DNA from: an uncultured Rhizobiaceae bacterium
GTDB taxonomy: Bacteria; Pseudomonadota; Alphaproteobacteria; Rhizobiales; Rhizobiaceae
Direction of reading: 5' to 3'
NCBI GenBank assembly: GCA_958296345.1
Contig: CATQIJ010000013.1
Location: 620,001 to 684,000, forward strand
Length of the DNA stretch: 64,000 nucleotides
Every line of letters begins with the position of its first letter. Positions within the stretch are counted from its first letter, which is position 1. This document shows, piece after piece, positions 9,349 through 17,604 of the stretch. The position numbers and the translations under genes are program-made. A model generated the notes under the pieces. That model had not been told where the DNA came from. It saw nothing but the letters and a program-made list of their open reading frames with translations, and made no database searches.

Positions 9349-10572
9349 ATGGCTCTTGCAAAAGATAAAATCAATAAAGTTGTTCTTGCTTACTCTGGTG
9401 GTCTAGACACGTCCATTATTTTAAAGTGGTTGCAAACTGAATATGAAGCTGAGGTCGTAACATTTACTGCTGATTTGGGGCAGGGTGAGGAACTTGAGCC
9501 AGCTCGTAAAAAAGCTGAGATGATGGGTATCAAGGAAATCTATATTGAAGATGTCCGTGAAGAATTTGTTTCTGATTTTGCGTTCCCGATGTTTCGCGCA
9601 AATACGGCTTATGAGGGTGTTTATTTACTTGGAACTTCAATTGCCCGCCCACTTATTTCTAAGCGTCTTGTTGAAATTGCTAAAGAAACAAGTGCTGATG
9701 CGATTGCACATGGAGCGACAGGTAAAGGTAATGACCAAGTGCGTTTTGAGCTAGCAGCATATGCGCTTGATCCTAATATAAAAGTGATTGCGCCTTGGCG
9801 CGATTGGTCTTTCAAGTCTCGTACCGACTTGCTTGAATTTGCAAAAGAACATCAAATTCCTGTGCCAAAGGATAAGGAAGGTGAAGCGCCGTTTTCTGTT
9901 GATGCAAACTTATTGCACTCATCTTCTGAAGGCAAAATTTTGGAAGATCCCGCATTGGAGGCATCTGAGCATGTATATATGCGCACGATTTCTCCAATGG
10001 ATGCACCTGATGTTGCGACCGAAATTGAAATCGAATTTGAAAAAGGTGACGCGGTTGGCTTAAACGGCAAACGCTTATCAGCAGCGAGTATGCTTGCCGC
10101 ACTTAATAAACTTGGCCATGACAATGGTATTGGACGTTTAGACTTAGTTGAAAACCGTTTTGTTGGAATGAAATCACGCGGCATTTATGAAACGCCAGGC
10201 GGTACAATTTTGCTGACAGCGCACCGTACGATGGAGTCGATTACACTGGATCGCGGTGCTGCTCACCTAAAAGATGAATTGATGCCTCGTTATGCTGAGC
10301 TTATTTACAATGGTTTCTGGTTCTCTCCAGAGCGTGAAATGTTACAAGCCGCAATTGATCATTCACAAGCACATGTTGAAGGTAAAGTTCGTATGAAGCT
10401 TTATAAAGGCAATGTAATTGTGACAGGCCGTGAAAGCGATAAATCACTTTATTCAGAAGAGCTTGTGACATTTGAAGATGATCAAGGCGCGTATGATCAA
10501 AAAGATGCGCATGGGTTTATTCGTCTAAACGCACTTCGTCTGCGTACATTAGCTGCTCGAAATAAAAAGTAA
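9349..10572 (+). CDS. argG: Argininosuccinate synthase
   Basis: Joins citrulline and aspartate using ATP to give argininosuccinate, the penultimate arginine step, in the cytoplasm. It has the N-type ATP pyrophosphatase loop [13 protein letters not shown] at residues 11-23, the [15 protein letters not shown] block and the C-terminal [18 protein letters not shown]. At 407 residues it is full length. An AAGGTAATCCTC site precedes the ATG. Upstream are a small hairpin-forming GTGTG/CACAC pair (near 9227-9249) and a CCGTT/AACGG pair; neither is clearly regulatory. No other arginine gene is in the window. Confidence 0.97.
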   Translation: MALAKDKINKVVLAYSGGLDTSIILKWLQTEYEAEVVTFTADLGQGEELEPARKKAEMMGIKEIYIEDVREEFVSDFAFPMFRANTAYEGVYLLGTSIARPLISKRLVEIAKETSADAIAHGATGKGNDQVRFELAAYALDPNIKVIAPWRDWSFKSRTDLLEFAKEHQIPVPKDKEGEAPFSVDANLLHSSSEGKILEDPALEASEHVYMRTISPMDAPDVATEIEIEFEKGDAVGLNGKRLSAASMLAALNKLGHDNGIGRLDLVENRFVGMKSRGIYETPGGTILLTAHRTMESITLDRGAAHLKDELMPRYAELIYNGFWFSPEREMLQAAIDHSQAHVEGKVRMKLYKGNVIVTGRESDKSLYSEELVTFEDDQGAYDQKDAHGFIRLNALRLRTLAARNKK

Positions 10573-10643
10573 GCTCTCGACTCGCTAAAATAACGGTTTT
10601 CCCCTAAACAAGTTTGGGGTTGAGTTTTAGTGGGTTGTTAGCA

Positions 10644-11996
10644 GTGACAGAGAAGCAAGAGAATTTAGATAATACGACGCGCGTTGCTAATCAAAGTAGC
10701 AAGTCTGGCTTTAGTTATAAACGCCTTTCATGGCTGCTTGTTATTTTGTTGATTATATCAACGGTTGCTGGATATTTTTATTTAATTCGAGATCAAGGGC
10801 CTGTGACACTAAAAATAGCCTCGGGACCTTATCGATCTGATTCGTATGAGCTTATGAAAGAAGTTGCTGATGTTATTAGTCGGCATTCAGAAGAGCTTAT
10901 GATCGAGGTTGTGCCGAGTAAAGATTCTAGTAATAATATTTCATTGTTAAATCAAGGTGTTGTAGATTTAGCAACGATCAGATCTGATACGCCAGTTGTT
11001 AGCAATGTTAGAATGGTGGCAGATCTCTTTTCTGATTATTTTCAACTTATAGCTCGTGGCGAAAGTTTAATTTATACACCTAATGATCTCATTGGTAAGA
11101 AGGTTGCAATTGCGAATTTTGGCACTGATGAGTTTCGCTCTTTTTGGGTTTTGGGTGATCATTACGATTTACCTATCAATGGTATTAAATGGCGTACAAT
11201 GTCTTTTGAGAATGCAAAAGATGCATTGTTATCAGGTGAGGTAGATGCTGTTTTTACCGTACGGTCGCTTAGGGATCGTGTTTTGCTGAATTTGTTTGAG
11301 GATGCGGAATTAAAGAAGTTTCCTCTTAGGTTTATTTCTTTAGACCAAGCTGAGGCAATCTCTATAAAGCGGCCTTTCTTACAAGTTGGGCATTTACCTA
11401 AAGGGACATTTTCTGGCAAAGCGCCAACCCCAAGAACTCATACAATTACAACTACGGTTCAGTGTGTTTTAGTTACCCGAGATGATCTTGATGATGGACT
11501 AATTCGTGAACTTACTCGGATATTGTTTGAAAACAGACTTGATTTAATTATCCGCTTTGCTCTTGCATCTGCAATTCAACCACCAAAGATTGATGAAGGG
11601 TTGGCTATTCCACTTCATGAGGGGTCTGAGCAGTATTTTAATCGTGATCAGCCTTCCTTTTTGCAAGAAAATGCCGAACCTATCGCATTGTTGATAACGA
11701 TTGCCGCTATGTTGTTTTCGGCACTTTTGGCATTAAGATCTCGGTTTGTTTCTACTCAAAAAGATAGAATGGACAGCTATAATTACCTACTTTTGGACAT
11801 AGCTGAGCGAGGTAATAAAACATCAGATCTTGATGAAATTAAAATTTTAAAAACTAGCTTGTTCGATACGCTTGAAAAAGTTGTGCGCGCTTTGGATACT
11901 GACGAAGTGACAGAAGAAGGGTTTCAAACCTTTTCTTTTCTATGGGAATCTGTGCGCGTCATGCTAGTTGAGCGTGAAAAAGAGATCAGTAATTAG
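10644..11996 (+). CDS. Membrane-anchored TAXI-family TRAP solute-binding protein
   Basis: Resembles the TAXI substrate-binding component of TRAP transporters, but is anchored at both ends. After a polar N-terminus comes a transmembrane segment (WLLVILLIISTVAGYFYLI), then a periplasmic binding domain (VTLKIASGPYRSDSYELM..., IGKKVAIANFGTDEFRSFW), a second helix (IALLITIAAMLFSALLAL) and about 80 cytoplasmic residues. No TRAP permease gene is adjacent. GTG at 10644 is the chosen start; TTG at 10614 is also in frame and neither has a good ribosome site. A sensory or accessory role is possible. The substrate is unknown. Confidence 0.75.
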   Translation: MTEKQENLDNTTRVANQSSKSGFSYKRLSWLLVILLIISTVAGYFYLIRDQGPVTLKIASGPYRSDSYELMKEVADVISRHSEELMIEVVPSKDSSNNISLLNQGVVDLATIRSDTPVVSNVRMVADLFSDYFQLIARGESLIYTPNDLIGKKVAIANFGTDEFRSFWVLGDHYDLPINGIKWRTMSFENAKDALLSGEVDAVFTVRSLRDRVLLNLFEDAELKKFPLRFISLDQAEAISIKRPFLQVGHLPKGTFSGKAPTPRTHTITTTVQCVLVTRDDLDDGLIRELTRILFENRLDLIIRFALASAIQPPKIDEGLAIPLHEGSEQYFNRDQPSFLQENAEPIALLITIAAMLFSALLALRSRFVSTQKDRMDSYNYLLLDIAERGNKTSDLDEIKILKTSLFDTLEKVVRALDTDEVTEEGFQTFSFLWESVRVMLVEREKEISN

Positions 11997-12072
11997 TACT
12001 TAAATTAAAATTTTTAGGTGGATTTTTAATTTTTCTCTTTAGGTTAACAAAAAGCAAACGTAGTATGTTTTT

Positions 12073-12579
12073 ATGTTTACGATTACAGCCAATACCAGAC
12101 GTGCAAAGCCAGAGGATGCTGGCGCTATTGCAAAAGTGCATGAAGTATCTTGGAAAAGTGCTTATGCGGGTATTGTCCCGTATTCAGCATTAGCTCGTAT
12201 GATAAATCGCCGTGATGTGAATTGGTGGGCGAATGCTATTCGTAAATCTACGTTGATTTTAGTTGTAGAAATGGACAATGAGATTGTTGGGTATGTAACG
12301 CTTGGCCCAAACCGCGTGAGCACTTTTCCGCACGAGGGTGAAATATACGAGATTTATCTTCGCCCAGAATATCAAGGTGTAGGTCTTGGTGCTAAGCTCT
12401 TTGCTGATGCAAAGACTGAATTAAAGCGACGTAGCTACAAAGGCGTTGTAGTTTGGGTTTTGTCTGATAATGACCCTGCAATCTCATTTTATGAGAACGC
12501 TGGCGGGCGCGCGATAGCGAATGGCTCTGAGCATTTTGATGATAAAAAGCTAACTAAAACAGCTTTTGCTTGGGATTAA
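12073..12579 (+). CDS. GNAT-family N-acetyltransferase
   Basis: A 168-residue single-domain acetyltransferase using acetyl-CoA. The fold is recognisable from ARRAKPEDAGAIAKVHEVSW-like N-terminal sequence, the beta-strand IYEIYLRPEYQGVGLGAKLF containing the pyrophosphate-binding loop (Q/R-x-x-G-x-G/A), and the C-terminal VWVLSDNDPAISFYENAGG. The acceptor cannot be told from sequence; the closest resemblance is to ribosomal-protein or small-molecule acetyltransferases of the RimI class. It is a separate transcription unit: 76 bp from the TAXI gene and followed by the asd leader region. Confidence 0.85.
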   Translation: MFTITANTRRAKPEDAGAIAKVHEVSWKSAYAGIVPYSALARMINRRDVNWWANAIRKSTLILVVEMDNEIVGYVTLGPNRVSTFPHEGEIYEIYLRPEYQGVGLGAKLFADAKTELKRRSYKGVVVWVLSDNDPAISFYENAGGRAIANGSEHFDDKKLTKTAFAWD

Positions 12580-12615
12580 TTGTCTACTAAATTATACCTT
12601 TAAAGCCATCCTTCA

Positions 12616-12643
12616 TTGACTCTTCATAAAATCCAGTTATGTA
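12616..12643 (+). promoter_or_regulatory. Candidate sigma-70-type promoter for the asd leader
   Basis: TTGACT at 12616-12621 is followed after 16 bases by TATGTA at 12638-12643. It lies 30 bases upstream of the leader-peptide ATG, the right place to start a transcript that covers the leader and asd. This is pattern recognition only. Confidence 0.5.
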
Positions 12644-12672
12644 ACTCTCATCGAAGCTTTGAGATTAGATTT

Positions 12673-12795
12673 ATGTTTGACAATGCTCTGACATCTTTAT
12701 CTGCCCTTAGCGTAGTAGCAATTGCTCACTGCGTCTCTTTTTGCTCGACCTCAGCTAAGACAACTTCAAAAACAACGAAGACCATCAAGGTCTAA
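12673..12795 (+). CDS. Putative Thr/Lys-rich leader peptide upstream of asd
   Basis: A 40-codon open frame from ATG 12673 to TAA 12793. Its N-terminal half is ordinary (MFDNALTSLSALSVVAIAHC), while the C-terminal end reads STSAKTTSKTTKTIKV: six Thr and four Lys codons in sixteen, immediately before the stop. asd makes the branch-point intermediate for Thr, Lys, Met and Ile. The codon run sits where control codons sit in thrL-type leaders. The ribosome site is weak (GAGATTAG). Hairpins follow at 12779-12793, 12810-12830 and 12818-12844. It may be a chance frame, but composition and position fit a control peptide; I do not know of a published one for this gene. Confidence 0.55.
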   Translation: MFDNALTSLSALSVVAIAHCVSFCSTSAKTTSKTTKTIKV

Positions 12796-12809
12796 TCGCT
12801 TCCGCTTGT

Positions 12810-12844
12810 GCCCGATACATTCTCCCGGGCTAAACGGGAGGGTG
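12810..12844 (+). promoter_or_regulatory. Alternative hairpins between leader peptide and asd
   Basis: CATTCTCCCG (12818-12827) pairs with CGGGAGGGTG (12835-12844), ten pairs including two G-T wobbles. A competing stem GCCCG (12810-12814) with CGGGC (12826-12830) shares bases C26-G27 with it, so both cannot form. A third small stem, AGACC/GGTCT (12779-12793), lies over the last control codons. There is no T run after the main hairpin, so it is not a standard terminator; instead its 3' arm contains GGGAGG, a good ribosome site for the in-frame ATG at 12845. This suggests translational control. Confidence 0.5.
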
Positions 12845-12877
12845 ATGACAAAGGTGAGAGTGAAGAAAGAAAGTTCC

Positions 12878-13912
12878 ATGGGATATAAAATTGCAATCGT
12901 AGGCGCTACTGGAAATGTGGGTAAAGAAATGCTCGACATTCTAGATGAGCGCGGATTTCCAGCAGATAGTGTTGTGGCGTTAGCTTCGCGTCGTAGCCAA
13001 GGTAAAGAAGTATCTTTTGGTGATAAGACGCTTAAAATTAAAGCCTTGGATGGTTATGATTTTTCTGATGTAGATGTTGCTCTCATGTCAGCGGGTGGCG
13101 ACATCTCAAAAGAATGGGGACCAAAGATTGCTGCACAAGATTGTGTCGTGATCGATAACTCATCTGCATTCCGATATGATCAAGATGTGCCGCTTATCGT
13201 TCCTGAAGTAAATCCTGATGCTATTGAAGGTTTTACAAAGAAGAACATCATCGCAAATCCAAATTGCTCAACTGCGCAATTGGTTGTGGCTCTTAAACCT
13301 TTGCACGATAAAGCAAAAATCAAACGTGTTGTTGTTTCAACATATCAGTCTGTTTCTGGCGCTGGTAAAGAGGCGATGGATGAGTTGTTTAACCAAACTC
13401 GTGCTGTGTTCGTGGCTGATCCAGTGGAAGCTGTAAAGTTTCCAAAGCGTATCGCGTTTAACGTAATTCCACATATCGACGTCTTCATGGAAGATGGCTA
13501 CACCAAAGAAGAATGGAAAGTCGTCGCTGAAACCAAAAAGATGATGGATAAAAACATAAAAGTTACATGTACTGCAGTACGTGTTCCTGTGTTTGTTGGT
13601 CATTCGGAAGCAGTAAACATCGAGTTTGAAAACGAGATTTCAGCTAAAGAGGCACGTGAGATTTTACGTGAAGCACCCGGCTGTCTCGTTGTCGATAATA
13701 CTGAAGAAGAAACTTACATCACACCACTTGAGTGTGCAGGTGAGGATGCAACTTATATCTCTCGTATTCGCGAAGATATCACCGTAGAAAATGGCCTTAA
13801 TATTTGGGTTGTTTCAGATAACCTACGTAAGGGCGCTGCTCTTAACACAGTTCAAATAGCTGAATTGCTTGTTAATCGTGGTTTGATTAAGCCAAAAAGT
13901 CTTGCTGCTTAA
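12878..13912 (+). CDS. asd: Aspartate-semialdehyde dehydrogenase
   Basis: NADP-dependent reduction of aspartyl phosphate to aspartate semialdehyde, the branch point to lysine/diaminopimelate, threonine and methionine. Starting at [15 protein letters not shown] gives 344 residues with the Rossmann GATGNVG, the active-site Cys in NPNCSTAQL, and the basic/His residues of [11 protein letters not shown]. An in-frame ATG at 12845 would add eleven residues (MTKVRVKKESS) and has a better SD, GGGAGG, though that SD is inside the hairpin described above. The gene ends convergently with mutS, sharing TTAA at 13909-13912. Confidence 0.95.
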   Translation: MGYKIAIVGATGNVGKEMLDILDERGFPADSVVALASRRSQGKEVSFGDKTLKIKALDGYDFSDVDVALMSAGGDISKEWGPKIAAQDCVVIDNSSAFRYDQDVPLIVPEVNPDAIEGFTKKNIIANPNCSTAQLVVALKPLHDKAKIKRVVVSTYQSVSGAGKEAMDELFNQTRAVFVADPVEAVKFPKRIAFNVIPHIDVFMEDGYTKEEWKVVAETKKMMDKNIKVTCTAVRVPVFVGHSEAVNIEFENEISAKEAREILREAPGCLVVDNTEEETYITPLECAGEDATYISRIREDITVENGLNIWVVSDNLRKGAALNTVQIAELLVNRGLIKPKSLAA

Positions 13913-13920
13913 GACTTTTT
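13894..13920. terminator. Candidate bidirectional terminator inside the asd/mutS 3' overlap
   Basis: AAAAAGTCTT (13894-13903) and AAGACTTTTT (13911-13920) form a perfect 10-bp inverted repeat with a 7-base loop. The loop and right arm hold both stop codons. Each strand has an A-run before and T-run after the stem, so it can work for both convergent genes. The stem is short on GC pairs, which weakens it. Confidence 0.6.
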
Positions 13921-16605
13921 AGAAATCAGCAAGGCTCTTAAATCATAAAGAGCCTGCTGAGCTTCTCTAGGCGACATGTCGTCGGGCGAAATTTGTTCAA
14001 GAGCTTCTACAATTTTGCTGTCAGATTTCACCGTAACAGGTTCAGTGGCCATAACTGAAAATAGTGGAAGATCATCGATAAGCGTTTTGGCATTATTGGT
14101 TCGCTTTGAGCTTTCTAATTGATCTAAAACGTCTCTGGCGCGCGCAATTACAGCTTGTGGTAGGCCTGCTAGTTTTGCGACTTGAATTCCATATGAGCGA
14201 TCTGCGGTTCCGGAGACAACTTCGTGCAGGAAGACCACATCTCCTTCCCATTCTTTCACTTTCATAGTGACATTGGAAAGGCGTACAAGAGGCTCTGCAA
14301 GTGATGTTAATTCATGATAATGGGTGGCAAACAATGTTCTACAATGATTGGCTTCATGTAAATGTTCAATCGCTGCCCAGGCAATTGATAGGCCATCAAA
14401 AGTAGCAGTGCCACGACCAATTTCATCTAAAATAACAAATGATTTAACTTCTGCTTGGTTCAAGATTGCTGCGGTTTCGACCATTTCAACCATAAAAGTT
14501 GAGCGGCCACGCGCTAGATCATCTGCAGCACCAACTCTACTAAAAAGTCGATCGACAATACCTATATGAGCTTCCTTGGCGGGCACAAAACTACCCATTT
14601 GGGCAAGAATAATAATTAATGCGTTTTGCCGAAGGAAGGTAGATTTACCACCCATGTTGGGGCCAGTGAGAAGCCAGAGCTTACCTGCTTCATCGCCGCC
14701 TATATTACAGTCATTGGCTACAAATGGATTTTGCGAGTCACGTTTCAAAACTTGCTCAACTACTGGGTGGCGTCCAGCTGTTACTTCAAATGCGAGACTG
14801 TTATCCACTTTTGGGCAGCAGTATTCGTAAGTTTCTGCTAAATGCGCTAGGCCTTGCGCTACATCCAGAACCGCAACCGCATCTGCAGTTTTTGATATTT
14901 GAACTACTTGTTCAAGCACGCTTGAAACAAGTATTGAAAAAAGTTCCAGCTCAATTTGTTGCGCTTTACCTGCCGCATTTGCAATTTTGGTTTCAATCTC
15001 AGCTAATTCAGTTGTTGTAAAGCGCATTGCGCTTGCTAGCGTCTGGCGATGAATGTATTTTGCTTTGCCTTCGTCGCTGATTAAAGGGTCAGCATTATTA
15101 GCAGTTACTTCGATGAAAAAGCCGAGCATGTTATTGTGTTTGATCTTAAGCGATTTAATGCCTGTTTGTTCTGCATATTCTAATTGCATTCCTGCAATGA
15201 CACGGCGGCTTTCATCTCTTAGTTTTCTTAATTCATCTAGTTCTGGATGGTAACCAGTTTTAATAAAACCGCCATCACGAGCCAGAAGCGGAAGTTCTTC
15301 TGCAAGAGCTTCAGAAAGTAAGCTTTGAAGCGTGCTCGGTAATGCATCAATAGCTTCGCGCGCAGATAAAATCTCAAAAGGAAGCTCGGTTGATTTTGAT
15401 AATTCTTGAATGATAGCACGAGCACCGTTCATTCCAGCAAGCAAACCAGCTAAATCACGCGGGCCACCCCTATTAAGTGCTAGTCTAGAAAGAGCACGGG
15501 CCATATCTGGTATTTGTTTAATTGAGGTGCGTAAATGGCGAGCAAGTTCTGGCGTATCGATAAGGTACGAAATGGAATACTGTCTTTGGGTGATTTGATC
15601 AACATTAGTGAGCGGACTCATCATGCGTTCAGCCAATAACCGGCCACCAGGACCACTTACTGTATTGTTAATTGCGTGGAAAAGGCTTCCATTTTTTTCA
15701 CCCGATAAGGTGCGCATTAGTTCAAGATTTGCGCGTGTTGCAGCATCGATGAACATACAATGACTTGCATCTTCACGTGAAGGCGGCATTAACGCAGGGC
15801 GTTCGTCAATTTGAGTTTTTTCGACGTAAGCTATCGCAGCACCTGCAGCGCAAAGTTCAACTTTTGAGAAGCTACCAAATCCATCAAGTGATTTTACATT
15901 AAAGGTTTCCTTCAGCCGTTCGATTGCCATTTGGCTATCAAAGAAAGTAGGGCTTTCAATTGTAATGGATTTTTCATCTATCATGATCCTTTGTTTAACA
16001 TCAGGATCGCTATAAATGCTTTCTGGCATGATCAGTTCGCGAGGATCTATTCTTGCAAGAGCAGCGCCCAGTTCTTGTGTACTTACCTGCGTTACGCGGA
16101 AGCTGCCCGTTGAAATATCAATCCATGCAATTGCCATTTCAAATTTATTTTCACCTTGCTTGATGCGGGCAAGAGTTGCTAGAAAGTTTGACGCAGAAGG
16201 ATCAAGAAGTTTTTCTTCTGTTACTGTACCCGGTGTAACTAACCTTACGACATCGCGCCTTACGACAGATTTTGCGCCACGCTTTTTTGCCTCAGCAGGG
16301 TTTTCCATTTGCTCACAAACGGCAACACGGTGACCAAGGCCGATCAATTTTTGCAAGTAATCTTCTGCTGCATGAACCGGGACACCACACATGGGTATGT
16401 CTTCGCCCTGATGTTTGCCTCGTTTTGTAAGTGTGATTCCAAGCGCACGAGATGCGATCTCTGCATCATCAAAAAACAGTTCGTAGAAATCACCCATGCG
16501 ATAAAATAAAAGACTATCCATGTTAACGGATTTTATCTCTATAAATTGCTGCATCATCGGTGTGGGGGCTGTTGCTGCTGGTTTATCTTTTGGTGATTGA
16601 GACAA
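13909..16605 (-). CDS. mutS: DNA mismatch repair protein MutS
   Basis: Recognises mismatches and loops and recruits MutL. It is 898 residues, full length. The N-terminal mismatch-binding domain has the Phe-x-Glu motif within [17 protein letters not shown]. The lever/clamp region follows, then the ATPase with Walker [12 protein letters not shown], Walker [13 protein letters not shown] and the composite-site DGLSIAWA, and the helix-turn-helix/dimer region near the C-terminus ([13 protein letters not shown]). It follows olsB on the same strand after 113 bp. The 3' end overlaps asd. Confidence 0.97.
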   Translation of the reverse strand: MSQSPKDKPAATAPTPMMQQFIEIKSVNMDSLLFYRMGDFYELFFDDAEIASRALGITLTKRGKHQGEDIPMCGVPVHAAEDYLQKLIGLGHRVAVCEQMENPAEAKKRGAKSVVRRDVVRLVTPGTVTEEKLLDPSASNFLATLARIKQGENKFEMAIAWIDISTGSFRVTQVSTQELGAALARIDPRELIMPESIYSDPDVKQRIMIDEKSITIESPTFFDSQMAIERLKETFNVKSLDGFGSFSKVELCAAGAAIAYVEKTQIDERPALMPPSREDASHCMFIDAATRANLELMRTLSGEKNGSLFHAINNTVSGPGGRLLAERMMSPLTNVDQITQRQYSISYLIDTPELARHLRTSIKQIPDMARALSRLALNRGGPRDLAGLLAGMNGARAIIQELSKSTELPFEILSAREAIDALPSTLQSLLSEALAEELPLLARDGGFIKTGYHPELDELRKLRDESRRVIAGMQLEYAEQTGIKSLKIKHNNMLGFFIEVTANNADPLISDEGKAKYIHRQTLASAMRFTTTELAEIETKIANAAGKAQQIELELFSILVSSVLEQVVQISKTADAVAVLDVAQGLAHLAETYEYCCPKVDNSLAFEVTAGRHPVVEQVLKRDSQNPFVANDCNIGGDEAGKLWLLTGPNMGGKSTFLRQNALIIILAQMGSFVPAKEAHIGIVDRLFSRVGAADDLARGRSTFMVEMVETAAILNQAEVKSFVILDEIGRGTATFDGLSIAWAAIEHLHEANHCRTLFATHYHELTSLAEPLVRLSNVTMKVKEWEGDVVFLHEVVSGTADRSYGIQVAKLAGLPQAVIARARDVLDQLESSKRTNNAKTLIDDLPLFSVMATEPVTVKSDSKIVEALEQISPDDMSPREAQQALYDLRALLISKKS

Positions 16606-16683
16606 TGGATACCTGATTAATTGAGTTCAGACGTATTCCCTAAGATTCCTGAAACTTGATGTTCGCGCAAGGGTTTGTCTACG

Positions 16684-16716
16684 CTTACACCTCCCATCCA
16701 CAGATGAGGAGGTAAG
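16684..16716 (-). promoter_or_regulatory. Stem-loop between olsB and mutS
   Basis: On the + strand ACCTCC (16689-16694) pairs with GGAGGT (16708-16713), extended by CTT/AAG after a two-base bulge. It lies just after the olsB stop on the transcribed strand. No T tract follows, so it may stabilise a 3' end or separate olsB from mutS rather than terminate. Confidence 0.3.
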
Positions 16717-16718
16717 TT

Positions 16719-17561
16719 TTAAGTTGTTTTGCGATGTTTGGTGGCTTCAGCGCCATAATAATTTACATAGCGTGGATTTATGTTGGCGACTGGTAGAATA
16801 ACCGCGATATCAATCGTACCAAATTCTTCATCGATCACGATAGAATCTGAAAAAAATGCTCCTAACCTTAAGTAGCCTTTAATTAAAGGGGGAAGGTATC
16901 TTATTGCTTTTTTTGGGTCGTCTATTAAATGCTCAAATTGCTTAATTGAAATTGCGTTTTTCACGGTTGGCTTTATCTGCCATTTTGGGTCTTGGCTTGT
17001 AAGCGTTGATAAAAAACCCAATGCCAGCTTAATTTCTTCAACGGACTTAGCGTAAAAAGAAGCGCAGCCTGTCATTACGTCTACTTTATTTTGAACGGCA
17101 TAAAACCAAGTTCCCTGCCACATTAATTCCATTGTTCGTTTGCTGCGATAATTTTCTAAAATGCATGAACGACCCAACTCCATAAAACGTTTGTCAGGGT
17201 GTTTTGCAGCAAGTGCTTCTAAATCAAATTCAGTTTGCGAGCGAAACTTTAAGTGTTTGTCGCTTGTTGATTTAACCAAAAACCTTTGTGTACCAATAGT
17301 TTTTGGCTCTTTTGGATTGCTATTTTCCAAAACTATAAGGTGATCACAAATTAGATCGTGTTGTTCTTGTTCAAGATGCGAATTTGGTTTTATATCTTTT
17401 CGTGCAGAAAACTCTTCACAAAAAACGTCATACCGAACACTTTGAGCTTTTTTTAGCTCAATTTCATTTTGTGCTAGCCGCGTTGTAAGCGTGCCTAATT
17501 CGCCAAAAATAATTTGAGATTTATCAGAGATTACATCGCTATGAGGCTGTTTGATTAACAT
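16719..17561 (-). CDS. olsB: Ornithine-acyl[ACP] N-acyltransferase (OlsB-like)
   Basis: Transfers a 3-hydroxyacyl chain to ornithine, the first step of ornithine-lipid synthesis in many Rhizobiales, where these lipids often replace phospholipids under phosphate limitation. The 280-residue protein has the family pattern: LTTRLAQNEIELKKAQSVRY..FCEEFSA, DHLIVLE, FDLEALAAKHP, MELGRSCILENYRSKRTMELMWQG and GCASF. Hemolysin-type GNAT acyltransferases share these blocks. No OlsA partner is adjacent. A divergent or linked pho box was not seen. Confidence 0.85.
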   Translation of the reverse strand: MLIKQPHSDVISDKSQIIFGELGTLTTRLAQNEIELKKAQSVRYDVFCEEFSARKDIKPNSHLEQEQHDLICDHLIVLENSNPKEPKTIGTQRFLVKSTSDKHLKFRSQTEFDLEALAAKHPDKRFMELGRSCILENYRSKRTMELMWQGTWFYAVQNKVDVMTGCASFYAKSVEEIKLALGFLSTLTSQDPKWQIKPTVKNAISIKQFEHLIDDPKKAIRYLPPLIKGYLRLGAFFSDSIVIDEEFGTIDIAVILPVANINPRYVNYYGAEATKHRKTT

Positions 17562-17604
17562 GCATACAGTATAACGATATTTTTATTGCAGTCATGATAA
17601 AAGC

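Noticed and set aside
12818-12844. The hairpin before asd as an intrinsic terminator
   Set aside because: No T run follows; the next bases are ATGACAAAGG.
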